Below, one piece after another: positions 1-7,045 of a stretch of DNA of 58,160 bases. Position 1 is the first letter of the stretch, and each line of letters begins with the position of its first letter. The notes below the pieces were generated by a model. The model made no database searches and was not told where the DNA came from. It worked only from the letters and a program-made list of their open reading frames with translations. A program made the translations under genes and the position numbers. This DNA comes from Candidatus Saccharibacteria bacterium UBA1932 (GTDB taxonomy: Bacteria; Patescibacteriota; Saccharimonadia; Saccharimonadales; Saccharimonadaceae), in assembly GCA_002337095.1 (NCBI GenBank), contig DDFI01000008.1, positions 1-58,160 of the forward strand. The letters run 5' to 3'.

Positions 1-320
1 AAGGCGTTCGGGGCTGCTGCTATCTCTGCTGGCGCTGAGCTGCTGCGCCGTTTCTTGCTGAGCGTTGGTACGACAACGCCGGCCAGCGTGCGGATGCGAC
101 GGGCTTTCTTTTGGCTCCAACCAAGATGGAGTGCCAGCCGGCGGACGCCGTAGAACGGGTGATCGGTGTGCGCCGCAAGTAATACAGCGACAGCTTTGGC
201 GTCCTCAGCGGCCTGCTTACTTGCAGTTCGGTAGTAGCTCGTGCGACAGACGTTGAGCGTCCGTGCGAACTTGTCTCGCCATCCTGGCTCGACTTCTTCC
301 AGGACGGCTAGCCTTTTGGG
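1..320 (-). CDS. IS3-family transposase OrfB, N-terminal part (truncated by window edge)
   Basis: This is the start of the catalytic half of an IS3 transposase, in the -1 frame relative to orfA. No stop occurs from the slippery site at 314-320 to the window edge. The translated part contains the HTH_21-type stretch HPFYGVRRLALHLG, the usual N-terminal DNA-binding segment of OrfB. The DDE integrase core would lie beyond the left edge and is not visible. No independent start codon with a ribosome-binding site is evident. Production as an OrfAB fusion by frameshifting is therefore the simplest reading, in line with what is known of the family. Confidence 0.75.
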
Positions 321-565
321 CGCTGTGACTCGGCCGTGAACCGCCCAATGATACGGTAGGCAATCTCCAGCTCTTTCTTGAGCTTATTGTTCTCAAGGAT
401 GAGGTTGCGGTTGCCGTCAACGACGCCATCGCGCAGCCAGTAGTAAATACTCTTAGCGTTGACGCCATACTGAGCGCTCGCTGCGCTCACGCTCATGCCG
501 TCATTGCGAATTTTAGATACGATCTCAGTCTTCAGTTGTGGGTCAATTGGTTTACCTTTTGGCAT
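308..565 (-). CDS. IS3-family transposase OrfA (helix-turn-helix protein)
   Basis: An 85-residue protein that binds the element ends. It begins MPKGKPIDPQLK, has a helix-turn-helix typical of OrfA (SVSAASAQYGVNAKSIYYWL, about residues 21-40) and a heptad-like segment (ENNKLKKELEIAYRII) that would serve as the leucine zipper. A GTG start at 592 would add nine residues. The ATG at 565 is preferred because it gives the family's usual N-terminus, and an AAAGGA lies upstream, although rather far away (14 nt). The stop at 308 overlaps orfB. Confidence 0.75.
   Translation of the reverse strand: MPKGKPIDPQLKTEIVSKIRNDGMSVSAASAQYGVNAKSIYYWLRDGVVDGNRNLILENNKLKKELEIAYRIIGRFTAESQRPKG
314..320 (-). promoter_or_regulatory. 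Candidate -1 ribosomal frameshift site between orfA and orfB
   Basis: Read on the minus strand, the heptamer C CCA AAA fits the X XXY YYZ slippery pattern. It lies six bases before the orfA stop codon, in the overlap where orfA (0 frame) and orfB (-1 frame) meet. IS3 elements are known to make OrfAB by -1 frameshifting. A stimulatory downstream structure was not checked. Confidence 0.6.
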
Positions 566-588
566 ACAAAAAACACAAGTCCTTTCAT

Positions 589-663
589 GCACAGGGCTGA
601 CGCCCTGTGCTTAGTATGGTAACAGATTACGATCTAACCGGTTTAGACTGTGTGTTGATTATA
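589..663 (-). promoter_or_regulatory. IS3 promoter and leader hairpin
   Basis: On the minus strand a TATAAT -10 box at 663-658 is followed by a perfect 8-bp stem (GCACAGGG/CCCTGTGC, arms 610-603 and 596-589, 6-nt loop) just upstream of orfA. There is no T-run, so it is not a standard intrinsic terminator. In the leader of a transposase such a hairpin could limit translation of messages reading in from outside, a role known for other insertion sequences; here that is inference. Confidence 0.45.
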
Positions 664-839
664 TGGGGAGCCTGACACCCATCATCAAAGCCAAATACAA
701 GATAGCCGCCATCCTGTACATTTGCCATTGCTAAAATATCTTTTATAAGACCTTTACTCCATACACATGGCCCTTTGAAGTCGAGGGATTGCGACTCGCC
801 TGATGCCGTAACAAGTGCTTCAAAACTACCTATGTCCAT
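627..839 (-). pseudogene. AlbA_2/Schlafen-type putative DNA-binding domain gene, cut by the IS3 element
   Basis: The ORF has 70 residues, of which the first ~54 (678-839) match the start of an AlbA_2 domain: the motif SLDFKG, then a helix rich in I/L/A ending in ANVQDGGYLVFGFDDG. This is the usual glutamate/aspartate-phenylalanine-lysine and asparagine-GG core. Directly after FDDG the sequence becomes the proposed IS end, and the frame stops 17 codons later. Intact proteins of this type are usually several hundred residues (compare 7046-8674). The rest, if kept, would be left of the window. The gene is very probably inactivated by the insertion. Confidence 0.65.
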
Positions 840-846
840 GTCTTTA

Positions 847-852
847 ATTATA
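847..852 (-). promoter_or_regulatory. -10 box of the truncated AlbA_2 gene (leaderless type)
   Basis: A perfect TATAAT on the minus strand sits 7 nt before the ATG at 839, so transcription would start at or one base before the A of the start codon. No ribosome-binding site is possible in such a leader. Confidence 0.5.
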
Positions 853-1046
853 CGCTTTCGCTCCGCTCTTCACGAAGTAAAAACAAAAGTCACTTGCAAC
901 ACTCATGATCGACTACTCGAAACAGACATAAGTGAACGCACGAAATACAGTGAGCTAGTGTACGGAAATGCGCTCTCTAGCGGGTGTTTTTCGCTAAATA
1001 TAACAAACGATAATCTACTAGGGGGTCGGGGTTTGTGTGACTCTTT

Positions 1047-1072
1047 GCACAGAAGGGTTCGCACAGAAGGGT
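1047..1072. repeat. Short direct repeats at the edges of the transposase remnant
   Basis: GCACAGAAGGGT occurs twice in tandem (1047-1058 and 1061-1072). Its core CAGAAGGGTTC (1050-1060) occurs again at 1742-1752, at the other end of the truncated transposase. The distal copy is part of the palindrome AAGGGTTCAACCCTT (1746-1760). The repeats may mark a deletion or insertion junction. Confidence 0.4.
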
Positions 1073-1081
1073 CTATCCGGC

Positions 1082-1751
1082 TTAAGCATCAAAAAGTGCG
1101 TCCCCTCCATCATCTGCGCGAGGATGTCTCTGTCGTAGGTAATGCCGTCGTATGACTGCCATGTCGTCGGTCTGTTTGTACAGTAGCGTCCATGCCACCA
1201 CTGCCTTGCGGTGCGAAAGGTCACCGCCACGATGGCGTCGTAGCATTTCGCGCAGTACTCGGTTTTGCGCCTCGATACCGTTTGTGCTGTAGGGAATGCC
1301 GGGGTGTGCGAGGAACGTAAAGAGCTCATTACGATCGTAAGCGTTTTGCACTACCGTATGCAACCCTAGAAACGCCTTGGTGCAGGGCGTACCTGCCATC
1401 ATCGCCCGAGAGAATACCTCAAGGTACGCGGTCCACTGCACCATCCACACCTGACGATCGGCTTCACTGCGGACTTTCACGAGCCGGTATACGCAAGACT
1501 GGAGCTGGCGCGCTAGCGGCGCCTTGGGGCTAATACCGACGTCTTTATGGACATTACGTACCATATGCACCAAGCAGCGCTGATGCAGCACGCCCGGCAT
1601 ATACCGCGCTGCCGCAGGGCGAACGCCGTAGTGCCCATCATGGATCAAGTAGTGAGGCGCATACCCCTGACTGGCAAGATCGACAAAGAACCGTTGCCAC
1701 ACCGTAGCGTTTTCGAGCTGGTCATAAAACCGCCAGAAGGCCAGAAGGGTT
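1082..1751 (-). pseudogene. Truncated IS256/IS1249-like (Mutator-type) transposase
   Basis: About 220 codons of the C-terminal catalytic part of a DDE transposase. Visible family marks are LIHDGHYGV (second Asp region), HQRCLVHMVRNV (the C/H motif of Mutator-like transposases) and YSTNGIEAQNRVLREMLR followed by HRG (last acidic residue). The frame extends upstream of the ATG at 1702 to about 1751 (LLAFWRFYDQLENATVW), where an in-frame TGA ends it. The N-terminal half with the DNA-binding region and first Asp is missing. No terminal inverted repeats were found, so this is a dead remnant. Confidence 0.75.
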
Positions 1752-1861
1752 CAACCCTTAACAGAGGGAATAAGTCCGAATTTAGAATATTTTGTTCAGC
1801 TTCTGTGGTGGCTTTTGTTCCGCAAGTAACTGAGTCTTTACGCTGAGTGTCAAAGCCAAAC

Positions 1862-1883
1862 AAAAACACCCGGAAAGGGGTGT
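1862..1883 (-). terminator. Intrinsic terminator after tRNA-Asn
   Basis: On the minus strand ACACCC/GGGTGT forms a 6-bp stem with a 6-nt loop (1866-1883), followed by a run of five T. It begins 9 nt past the tRNA 3' end. Confidence 0.7.
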
Positions 1884-1891
1884 CTTTATCT

Positions 1892-2193
1892 TGGCTCCGG
1901 CAGCTGGGCTCGAACCAGCGACCTAATCGTTACTTTTACTCACATAACTTTCGTTAGGATTGGACTATCTCATCATCCCCTAGGGATGCGGGGCGCTATT
2001 TGGACAATTATTGTTGGGCTCATGTCCTAGTCTCTGAACCTTCCGAGGTCTTTTAACCCAACCACGGCTTGGCTGCGGATTACCATGGTCGTAATGACGT
2101 TAGGCTTCCCGCAGTTCACCCCGTTGTCATCGTGCAGTTACCTGCACGAGCTGCCAACGACAGCGATCCGCTCTACCACTGAGCTATGCCGGA
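1892..2193 (-). tRNA. tRNA-Asn(GUU) interrupted by a group I intron
   Basis: Exon 1 is 2193-2160 (34 nt) and exon 2 is 1932-1892 (41 nt), with the CCA tail encoded at 1894-1892. The joined exons fold as a complete tRNA: acceptor TCCGGCA/TGCCGGA with discriminator G, U8-A9, D stem GCTC/GAGC, anticodon stem GATCG/CGATT and T stem GCTGG/CCAGC. After splicing the anticodon loop reads CTGTTAA, giving GUU, with A at position 37. The intron lies between anticodon bases 35 and 36. The sequence is close to the standard bacterial tRNA-Asn. No other tRNA is seen in the window. Confidence 0.9.
1933..2159 (-). ncRNA. Group I self-splicing intron (227 nt) in tRNA-Asn
   Basis: The 5' exon ends in U, which pairs with G in P1 (exon GCTGT with guide GCAGC). 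The intron ends in G (omega-G) at 1933. The guide segment GTTG can also pair with the first exon 2 bases TAAC (P10). P2 is a clean hairpin (CGTGCAG-GTAA-CTGCACG). P4 is CTGCGG/CCGCAG. The P7 strands lie in the classical R and S segments GTTCAGAGACTA and GAGATAGTCC, with a P8-like hairpin ATCCC-TA-GGGAT between them. There is no ORF inside. An extra hairpin (GGACA/TGTCC) follows the P7 5' strand, a position where subgroup IA introns have P7.1; the subgroup is uncertain. Confidence 0.88.
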
Positions 2194-2233
2194 ATACAAT
2201 GTGCGTATCGATTGATACAAGTGTTATTTTAGC

Positions 2234-2566
2234 TCATTCTCCCGTAGGTGTAAAGACTCTGACGCCAAGTTCTATTTCGCGGTGACAGTTTGCGCACACT
2301 AGAATACATTTATCTAGCTCTCCTTTTATCTTTTCCCATGAACGTGTATAGCCCTTGTCGCCTATGCTAAATTCCTTTGTGAGTGGATCCAAATGATGAA
2401 AATCTAACACGCCTGGATGATCGGCATAGCCGCAGCACACACAGCGACCACCCTTGTATTCGATAGACTTCTGTTTGAGCACTCGTCGACGTTTAGCTAC
2501 GGCAGCAATCAAATACTCACGACGATCAGCATATGTTCTCTTTTCTGCACGTCTAATTGAGCTCAT
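2234..2566 (-). CDS. Free-standing HNH endonuclease
   Basis: A 110-residue protein with a complete HNH nuclease core. A zinc-finger pair CVCCGY (about residues 43-48) and CANCHRE (about 90-96) frames the catalytic LDFHHLDP (about 54-61), and the N-terminus is strongly basic. The family cuts DNA. Members act as homing endonucleases, restriction enzymes or phage packaging nucleases, and which applies here cannot be read from the sequence. Its stop lies only 40 bp upstream of the intron-split tRNA-Asn, on the same strand, which suggests a link with intron mobility. The start at 2566 is preceded by a TATACC 9 nt upstream and by a palindrome CACTATAGTG (2583-2592). Confidence 0.8.
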   Translation of the reverse strand: MSSIRRAEKRTYADRREYLIAAVAKRRRVLKQKSIEYKGGRCVCCGYADHPGVLDFHHLDPLTKEFSIGDKGYTRSWEKIKGELDKCILVCANCHREIELGVRVFTPTGE

Positions 2567-2598
2567 ATAGCTTATGGTATAGCACTATAGTGTAACCG

Positions 2599-3012
2599 TC
2601 AAGCTACTTTCGTCGGCTCTTGTAGCGCCTTATAGTCGCGCTCAAATCCTAGAATTCGTAATGTTTCAATCAAATGTGCGCGATCAGTCATATGCTCCTC
2701 ATCCACGGGTATAGCATTCACCGCCTCCACAATCGCGCGCCGCATGCCGTCACGATCGAATGTGACACCGCGCGCTGCCGGCACCGTCGTCAGGCTCGTC
2801 GTCAGCACCTCGAGCGAGCGCGCTGAGTTATCTTTTTTTACTAGCCAGCCCTTGGCGATCAGCCCATCGACATGCGTCGCCACCGTACTTACCGACTTGT
2901 AGTCGAGCGCTCGCATAATCTCGCGATAGCTCGGCCCGTAGCCATTGCCTTTTATAAATCCATCGATAAATAGCAGCAGGTCATGCTGTTTTTTGCTTGG
3001 TCGCTCGGCCAT
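2599..3012 (-). CDS. LexA-type DNA-binding protein lacking the peptidase domain
   Basis: A 137-residue protein whose first ~70 residues are the LexA winged helix-turn-helix: an opening KKQHDLLLFIDGFIKGNGYG, then PSYREIMRALDYKSVSTV as the recognition region and LIAKGWLV. The rest has none of the Ser/Lys protease features (no Ala-Gly cleavage site region, no catalytic Ser-Lys) of true LexA repressors, which are about 200 residues. It should bind DNA but not self-cleave, so a classical SOS switch is unlikely. A strong ribosome-binding site (AAAGGAGGG, 5 nt spacing) supports the start. It overlaps the end of the upstream O-antigen ligase gene by 32 bp and is probably co-transcribed with it. Confidence 0.8.
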   Translation of the reverse strand: MAERPSKKQHDLLLFIDGFIKGNGYGPSYREIMRALDYKSVSTVATHVDGLIAKGWLVKKDNSARSLEVLTTSLTTVPAARGVTFDRDGMRRAIVEAVNAIPVDEEHMTDRAHLIETLRILGFERDYKALQEPTKVA

Positions 3013-4336
3013 TCTGTCCCTCCTTTAGTGAAAATACTAGCGCAGCAATGCCCCACCATGTATATGATAACGGATCATCATTCCAGGTATGAAGCGTCAG
3101 CGCTACTACGCTCAGTCCAATAAAGCTTGCTAGCAATGCAATCGGAATGTCCTCATCTATATGCCTCTTGAGGAAGACGATCATAGTAGTCCAGATAGTT
3201 AGCAGCAGTGCTAGCCCAATTATTCCATCCTCTTGAGCGATTTGTACATAATAGTTTTCCGCTATTCGAGGATTCTTATCTTCATTATAAAATGATGCCG
3301 GGCCGGCTTGACCCGGACCACGTCCCAGCGGGTGGTGGAGCACATCCCTAATTCCTTCAATAGTCGCATACCAATGATCAGAGGTTGAGCCTTCAAATAG
3401 CGTACTGTCGCTTGGACTTGAATGAAACACTACTAATCTGACCTGCGGTATACATAGAGACGCCCAGATTATAGCCGCCCCCCCGATCAAGCTAAGGGCA
3501 GCGGCTGCAAGCACCGTCCTGGGCTTAATCTTTGATCGTAGTTTTATTACACATACCACAATAAGTGACACAATGACGCCGATGAGAGCGCTTCGCGAAT
3601 GTGAGAAGTACAGGGCAGCCAACATTAGAGAGCCGGCCAATAGGTATTGATGCAATGGCCTCTTAGCCCATAGTCTTATTAGCGTTAAAGTAAGGGGCAG
3701 TATAAGATAGGCTCCCAGTTCGTTTGGTCCACGCAGGGTAGCAAAAGCCCTCAAAGCATTTGGATCATTGTCTACCGTACTAACTGGAGCAATTGTATTA
3801 ACCCCGTCGTATCCAAAGTGCATCATGAAGTTATGCGGCAGAACTGTGACCTGAAGGATCGCAAATATCGAGACAATCGCCCCTAGCGCTATAACAAGAT
3901 CGGCTCCCCTCTCCAGCCAGGGCCTTAGCTGTGTACTGTCGCAGCCCCAAAGTAGGAGTCGGACAGTAATAAAGAGGGTCAAGAAGCGTAGATTAAATAT
4001 TAAAGCCGCATAACCAGATTTGTTTTCGTATGTATGCATAACAGCAAATAATAATAGCGTGTAGAGTATATATACGATTGCGGTTATTATTACAGGATCT
4101 CTCCACACGGCTCGATCGATGCATTTACGAAATACCGCCCACAATACTACAATGATAGCAGTTACCGCGACAAGTATATCCTTCCATATTTTGACAAGCG
4201 CATAGTTGTGCGTGAACGACGCAACCCATGCAGTCATGAATGGGTGAATAGAAAGATATATAATAAAAATGCCTAGGATCGATGCTGTCCATTTGATAAG
4301 AGGGTCGGTGGTGCGCAAAACTTTTTTAGCAGGCAT
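2981..4336 (-). CDS. O-antigen ligase / polymerase family membrane protein
   Basis: A 451-residue protein with about 10-12 hydrophobic segments. It has the O-antigen ligase (Wzy_C) pattern: RGPNELGAYLILPLTLTL near residue 200, then HSRSALIGV, and a long outer loop containing HHPLGRGPGQAG (about residues 335-350) before the last membrane helices. Such proteins polymerise or transfer lipid-linked glycans on the outer face of the membrane. It sits back to back with the initiating transferase gene at 4403, consistent with a surface-polysaccharide locus. No ribosome-binding site is seen. A TATAAT box only 8 nt before the ATG suggests a leaderless message. Ligase and polymerase roles cannot be told apart from sequence alone. 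Confidence 0.85.
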   Translation of the reverse strand: MPAKKVLRTTDPLIKWTASILGIFIIYLSIHPFMTAWVASFTHNYALVKIWKDILVAVTAIIVVLWAVFRKCIDRAVWRDPVIITAIVYILYTLLLFAVMHTYENKSGYAALIFNLRFLTLFITVRLLLWGCDSTQLRPWLERGADLVIALGAIVSIFAILQVTVLPHNFMMHFGYDGVNTIAPVSTVDNDPNALRAFATLRGPNELGAYLILPLTLTLIRLWAKRPLHQYLLAGSLMLAALYFSHSRSALIGVIVSLIVVCVIKLRSKIKPRTVLAAAALSLIGGAAIIWASLCIPQVRLVVFHSSPSDSTLFEGSTSDHWYATIEGIRDVLHHPLGRGPGQAGPASFYNEDKNPRIAENYYVQIAQEDGIIGLALLLTIWTTMIVFLKRHIDEDIPIALLASFIGLSVVALTLHTWNDDPLSYTWWGIAALVFSLKEGQNGRATKQKTA

Positions 4337-4344
4337 TGATCATT

Positions 4345-4350
4345 ATTATA
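4345..4350 (-). promoter_or_regulatory. -10 box of the O-antigen ligase gene (leaderless type)
   Basis: A perfect TATAAT on the minus strand lies 8 nt before the ATG at 4336. The -35 region is poor. The divergent gene at 4403 has TACAAT (4385-4390) and GATAAT (4394-4399) close to its own start. Confidence 0.5.
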
Positions 4351-4402
4351 CTCTACTCTTGTTTTTTCTTATCCTGAGGGGTGATACAATTAGGATAATA
4401 GT

Positions 4403-5839
4403 ATGATATCTAAAAACAGCAAATTCTTCAGCCTTGTCCTCATCATCATAGACTTCGTGGTGCTGCTGGCGGCGTTCACGGCGGCGTATATTGCGCGGGT
4501 ACAGATCGACCATCGCCCATTGGTAAGTGCGGTGGGCGCCATGGACTATTTACAAAGCGTGTTGCTAATGATTCCGTTTTGGATCGTTGTGTTTGCCTCG
4601 ATCGGGCTATATAGCGCCCAGGTGTATTCGCGTCGACTGGCCGAATGGAGCCGGATCGCGCTCGGTACTTTCATCGGCACACTCCTGATCATTGGCCTCG
4701 AATATGTTACTGAGCGACACATCCTGCCCGCTCGCCTGGTTGCATTGTATGTGCTGATCGGCTCGTTCCTGCTCATTCTGATCGAGCGCGAGATCGTGCG
4801 TTTTGTACGCACCCGAGCATTCTATTTTGGCCGCGGCATCAGCCGTGTACTCATCATTGGCAATTCTGGCGCTACTCGCGACATCGCCGAGCTGCTCTGC
4901 GCCACGCACAAAAGCGGCTACAAGATTGTCGCCCTAGCTGGCCCCAAACGTTTTGCGCCACCCGGGCTCGACCTGGCACATTATACCTCTACCGATACCG
5001 CGCTTGCCAATATCGACCAGCTGGGCATCGACACGATTATCCAGACCGACCTGTACGAATCACACGAGCGCAATGAGCGTATCCTCGGCGCCGCCCAGAC
5101 ACACCACATTCGCTATAGTTTTATCCCTGGCGAATCGGCGTTTTATACTGGCAAGCACACTGTCGATATTTTTCTCGGGTACCCAATGATCTCGGTGTCG
5201 CAAACGCCGCTCGTCGGCTGGGGTGCGATCGCCAAGCGGATTTTTGATACGTTTGCATCGCTGATTCTAATCATTATTCTCTCGCCACTCCTGCTGCTGC
5301 TGTGGCTCTGCCAAAAAATCTTCAACCCCGGCCCGGCATGGTATATTTCAGATCGTCTGAGCCAATTTTCGCACCCGATCCGCCTGATCAAATTCCGCAG
5401 CATGGGCGCCAACTATGGCAAGCGTGATGCCGCCGAAGAGTTCGAAACAATGGGCCGGCCTGATCTTGCGGCCGAATACCGCAAACACCGCAAAGTTACC
5501 AATGACCCACGCATTACATCGTTTGGTAAGTTCCTGCGCGACACGTCGCTCGATGAGCTGCCGCAGCTATTCAACGTGCTCCGCGGCGACCTTAGCCTGG
5601 TCGGCCCGCGCCCGATTCTGCCTCAAGAAGTCAAATTCTCTACCACCAAGGCCGCGCTGCTGCACAGCGTCAAATCTGGCATGACCGGCCTATGGCAAGT
5701 CTCCGGCCGCTCCAACCTCAGCTTCGACGAGCGCATCGAGCTCGAGACCTACTACGCCCAAAACTGGAGCTTCTGGCTTGATATCAAAATATTATTCAAA
5801 ACCATCGCCGTCGTCATCCGCAAGCAAGGGGCAAAATAA
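4403..5839 (+). CDS. Undecaprenyl-phosphate sugar-1-phosphate transferase (exopolysaccharide initiating enzyme)
   Basis: A 478-residue polyprenyl glycosylphosphotransferase of the WcaJ/WbaP type. Four N-terminal membrane helices (about residues 8-135) are followed by a CoA-binding-like domain (VLIIGNSGATRDI, about 149-161), a fifth membrane segment (about 279-305) and the catalytic bacterial sugar transferase domain. That domain shows the signatures KFRSM (330-334), DELPQLFNVLRGD (384-396) and LVGPRP (399-404). It moves a sugar-1-phosphate from a nucleotide sugar to undecaprenyl phosphate, the first step of a surface glycan. The length is normal for the family and all key motifs are present. 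Its stop overlaps the next gene's ATG (TAATG). Confidence 0.92.
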   Translation: MISKNSKFFSLVLIIIDFVVLLAAFTAAYIARVQIDHRPLVSAVGAMDYLQSVLLMIPFWIVVFASIGLYSAQVYSRRLAEWSRIALGTFIGTLLIIGLEYVTERHILPARLVALYVLIGSFLLILIEREIVRFVRTRAFYFGRGISRVLIIGNSGATRDIAELLCATHKSGYKIVALAGPKRFAPPGLDLAHYTSTDTALANIDQLGIDTIIQTDLYESHERNERILGAAQTHHIRYSFIPGESAFYTGKHTVDIFLGYPMISVSQTPLVGWGAIAKRIFDTFASLILIIILSPLLLLLWLCQKIFNPGPAWYISDRLSQFSHPIRLIKFRSMGANYGKRDAAEEFETMGRPDLAAEYRKHRKVTNDPRITSFGKFLRDTSLDELPQLFNVLRGDLSLVGPRPILPQEVKFSTTKAALLHSVKSGMTGLWQVSGRSNLSFDERIELETYYAQNWSFWLDIKILFKTIAVVIRKQGAK

Positions 5840-6969
5840 TGCCAAGCGCCCGCAAGCCGCGCATTGCCATTGTCTGTGAATTTCTGGTCGCCATGGGCGG
5901 GGCGGAGCGCGTTGTCATGGAGATGCACCACGCCTTTCCTGATGCGCCGATTTACACCGCGATATATGATCCTGAGCGTGCGCTGCCAGAGTTTCACGGC
6001 CTCGATATTCGCACCACCTGGCTGCAAAAATTCCCGAGATTCCTGCGCAAAATGTATAAATTATTCCCCACATTGCAGGTGCGGGCTTTCCGCTCACTCG
6101 ACCTTAGCGCCTACGACATTATCCTTACTAGTTCGTACCTCAATGCCAACCAAGTACGCAAATCTCGGCCCAACCAAAAAATCGTTAGCTATTGCCACAC
6201 CCCCGCCCGCTACTACTGGAGCCACTACGACGAATATCGCCGCGACCCTGGGTACGGACGGCTCAATCCATTGATTCGTCTGCTGATGCCACTCATGATA
6301 CCGCATCAACGCAAGCTCGATTATCGGGCCGCCCAAAAAGTCGACCTATGGATCGCGAACTCCACCGAAACCCAAGCACGTATCGAAACATACTATGGCA
6401 AACCCGCCACTGTTATTTTTCCGCCGGTTGATGTCAAGCGCTTCACGCCGGCTCGCGAGCGCGGCAATTACTACGTCACGGTCGGTCGCCAGCTACCCTA
6501 CAAGCGCTACGATCTGGTCGTTACAGCTTGCACTCAGCTCGGCCTGCCGCTCAAAGTATTTGGCAATGGCCCAGCCCATGATCACTTAGTTGAGCTCGCT
6601 GGCCCCACCGTCGAATTCATGACCGACCGCTTTGGCAACGCATCTGACGCCAATCTGAACAATGCGCTCAACCATGCAAAAGGCTGGATTTACGCCGCCG
6701 AGGAAGATTTTGGCATTGTCCAGGTCGAAGCCCTGGCCGCTGGCGCACCCGTCATCACCCTAGGCAAAGCAGGCTCACTCGACATCATTCAGGACGGCGA
6801 AAACGGTGTGCTATTTCAGGACCAAACCGTGGATGCCGTCACGACAGCCATCCGCCGCGCCGAATCACTGACGTTCTTGCCCAGCAAACTCAACCGCACT
6901 GCCCGTCGCTTCGACCGCACATTATTCATCACCAAGCTCCGCAAAGTCGTGCTTGATCAATGGCGTTAA
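5839..6969 (+). CDS. Family 4 glycosyltransferase (GT-B fold)
   Basis: A 376-residue cytoplasmic glycosyltransferase. The N-terminal domain starts with a Rossmann strand and glycine loop (IAIVCEFLVAMGGAERV) and has the SYCHTPARYYW motif common in WbaZ/mannosyltransferase-like members. The C-terminal nucleotide-sugar domain contains VTVGRQLPYKRYD (about residue 215) and the E-x7-E type motif in EEDFGIVQVEALAAG (about 293-307). It likely adds an early sugar to the lipid-linked primer made by the preceding gene, with which its start overlaps by one base. The sugar donor cannot be inferred. Confidence 0.88.
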   Translation: MPSARKPRIAIVCEFLVAMGGAERVVMEMHHAFPDAPIYTAIYDPERALPEFHGLDIRTTWLQKFPRFLRKMYKLFPTLQVRAFRSLDLSAYDIILTSSYLNANQVRKSRPNQKIVSYCHTPARYYWSHYDEYRRDPGYGRLNPLIRLLMPLMIPHQRKLDYRAAQKVDLWIANSTETQARIETYYGKPATVIFPPVDVKRFTPARERGNYYVTVGRQLPYKRYDLVVTACTQLGLPLKVFGNGPAHDHLVELAGPTVEFMTDRFGNASDANLNNALNHAKGWIYAAEEDFGIVQVEALAAGAPVITLGKAGSLDIIQDGENGVLFQDQTVDAVTTAIRRAESLTFLPSKLNRTARRFDRTLFITKLRKVVLDQWR

Positions 6970-7045
6970 GTGACTTCTATAAGGTTTTGAGCCTTTTATG
7001 CTCATATATGCAACAGAGGTGGATATAAGGTTTTATATAAGTTCT

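Larger units (their letters stand above)
1..677 (-). mobile_element. IS3-family insertion sequence, partial (right part only)
   Basis: The element holds orfA and the first part of orfB, arranged as in IS3-family elements and cut by the left edge of the window. The proposed right end is at about 677, where the minus strand starts TGTCAGGCTCCCC, exactly where the AlbA_2 reading frame beside it stops looking like its family. A TATAAT box lies just inside this end. The other end, and hence the terminal repeat and the target duplication, cannot be seen, so the exact boundary is inference. Confidence 0.7.

Noticed and set aside
589..610. Perfect hairpin read as an intrinsic terminator
   Set aside because: No T-run follows on either strand; it lies in the transposase leader and is better described as a leader structure.
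6970..7045. Possible terminator between the glycosyltransferase and the Schlafen gene
   Set aside because: Only a 4-bp AAGG/CCTT stem is present; too weak to call.
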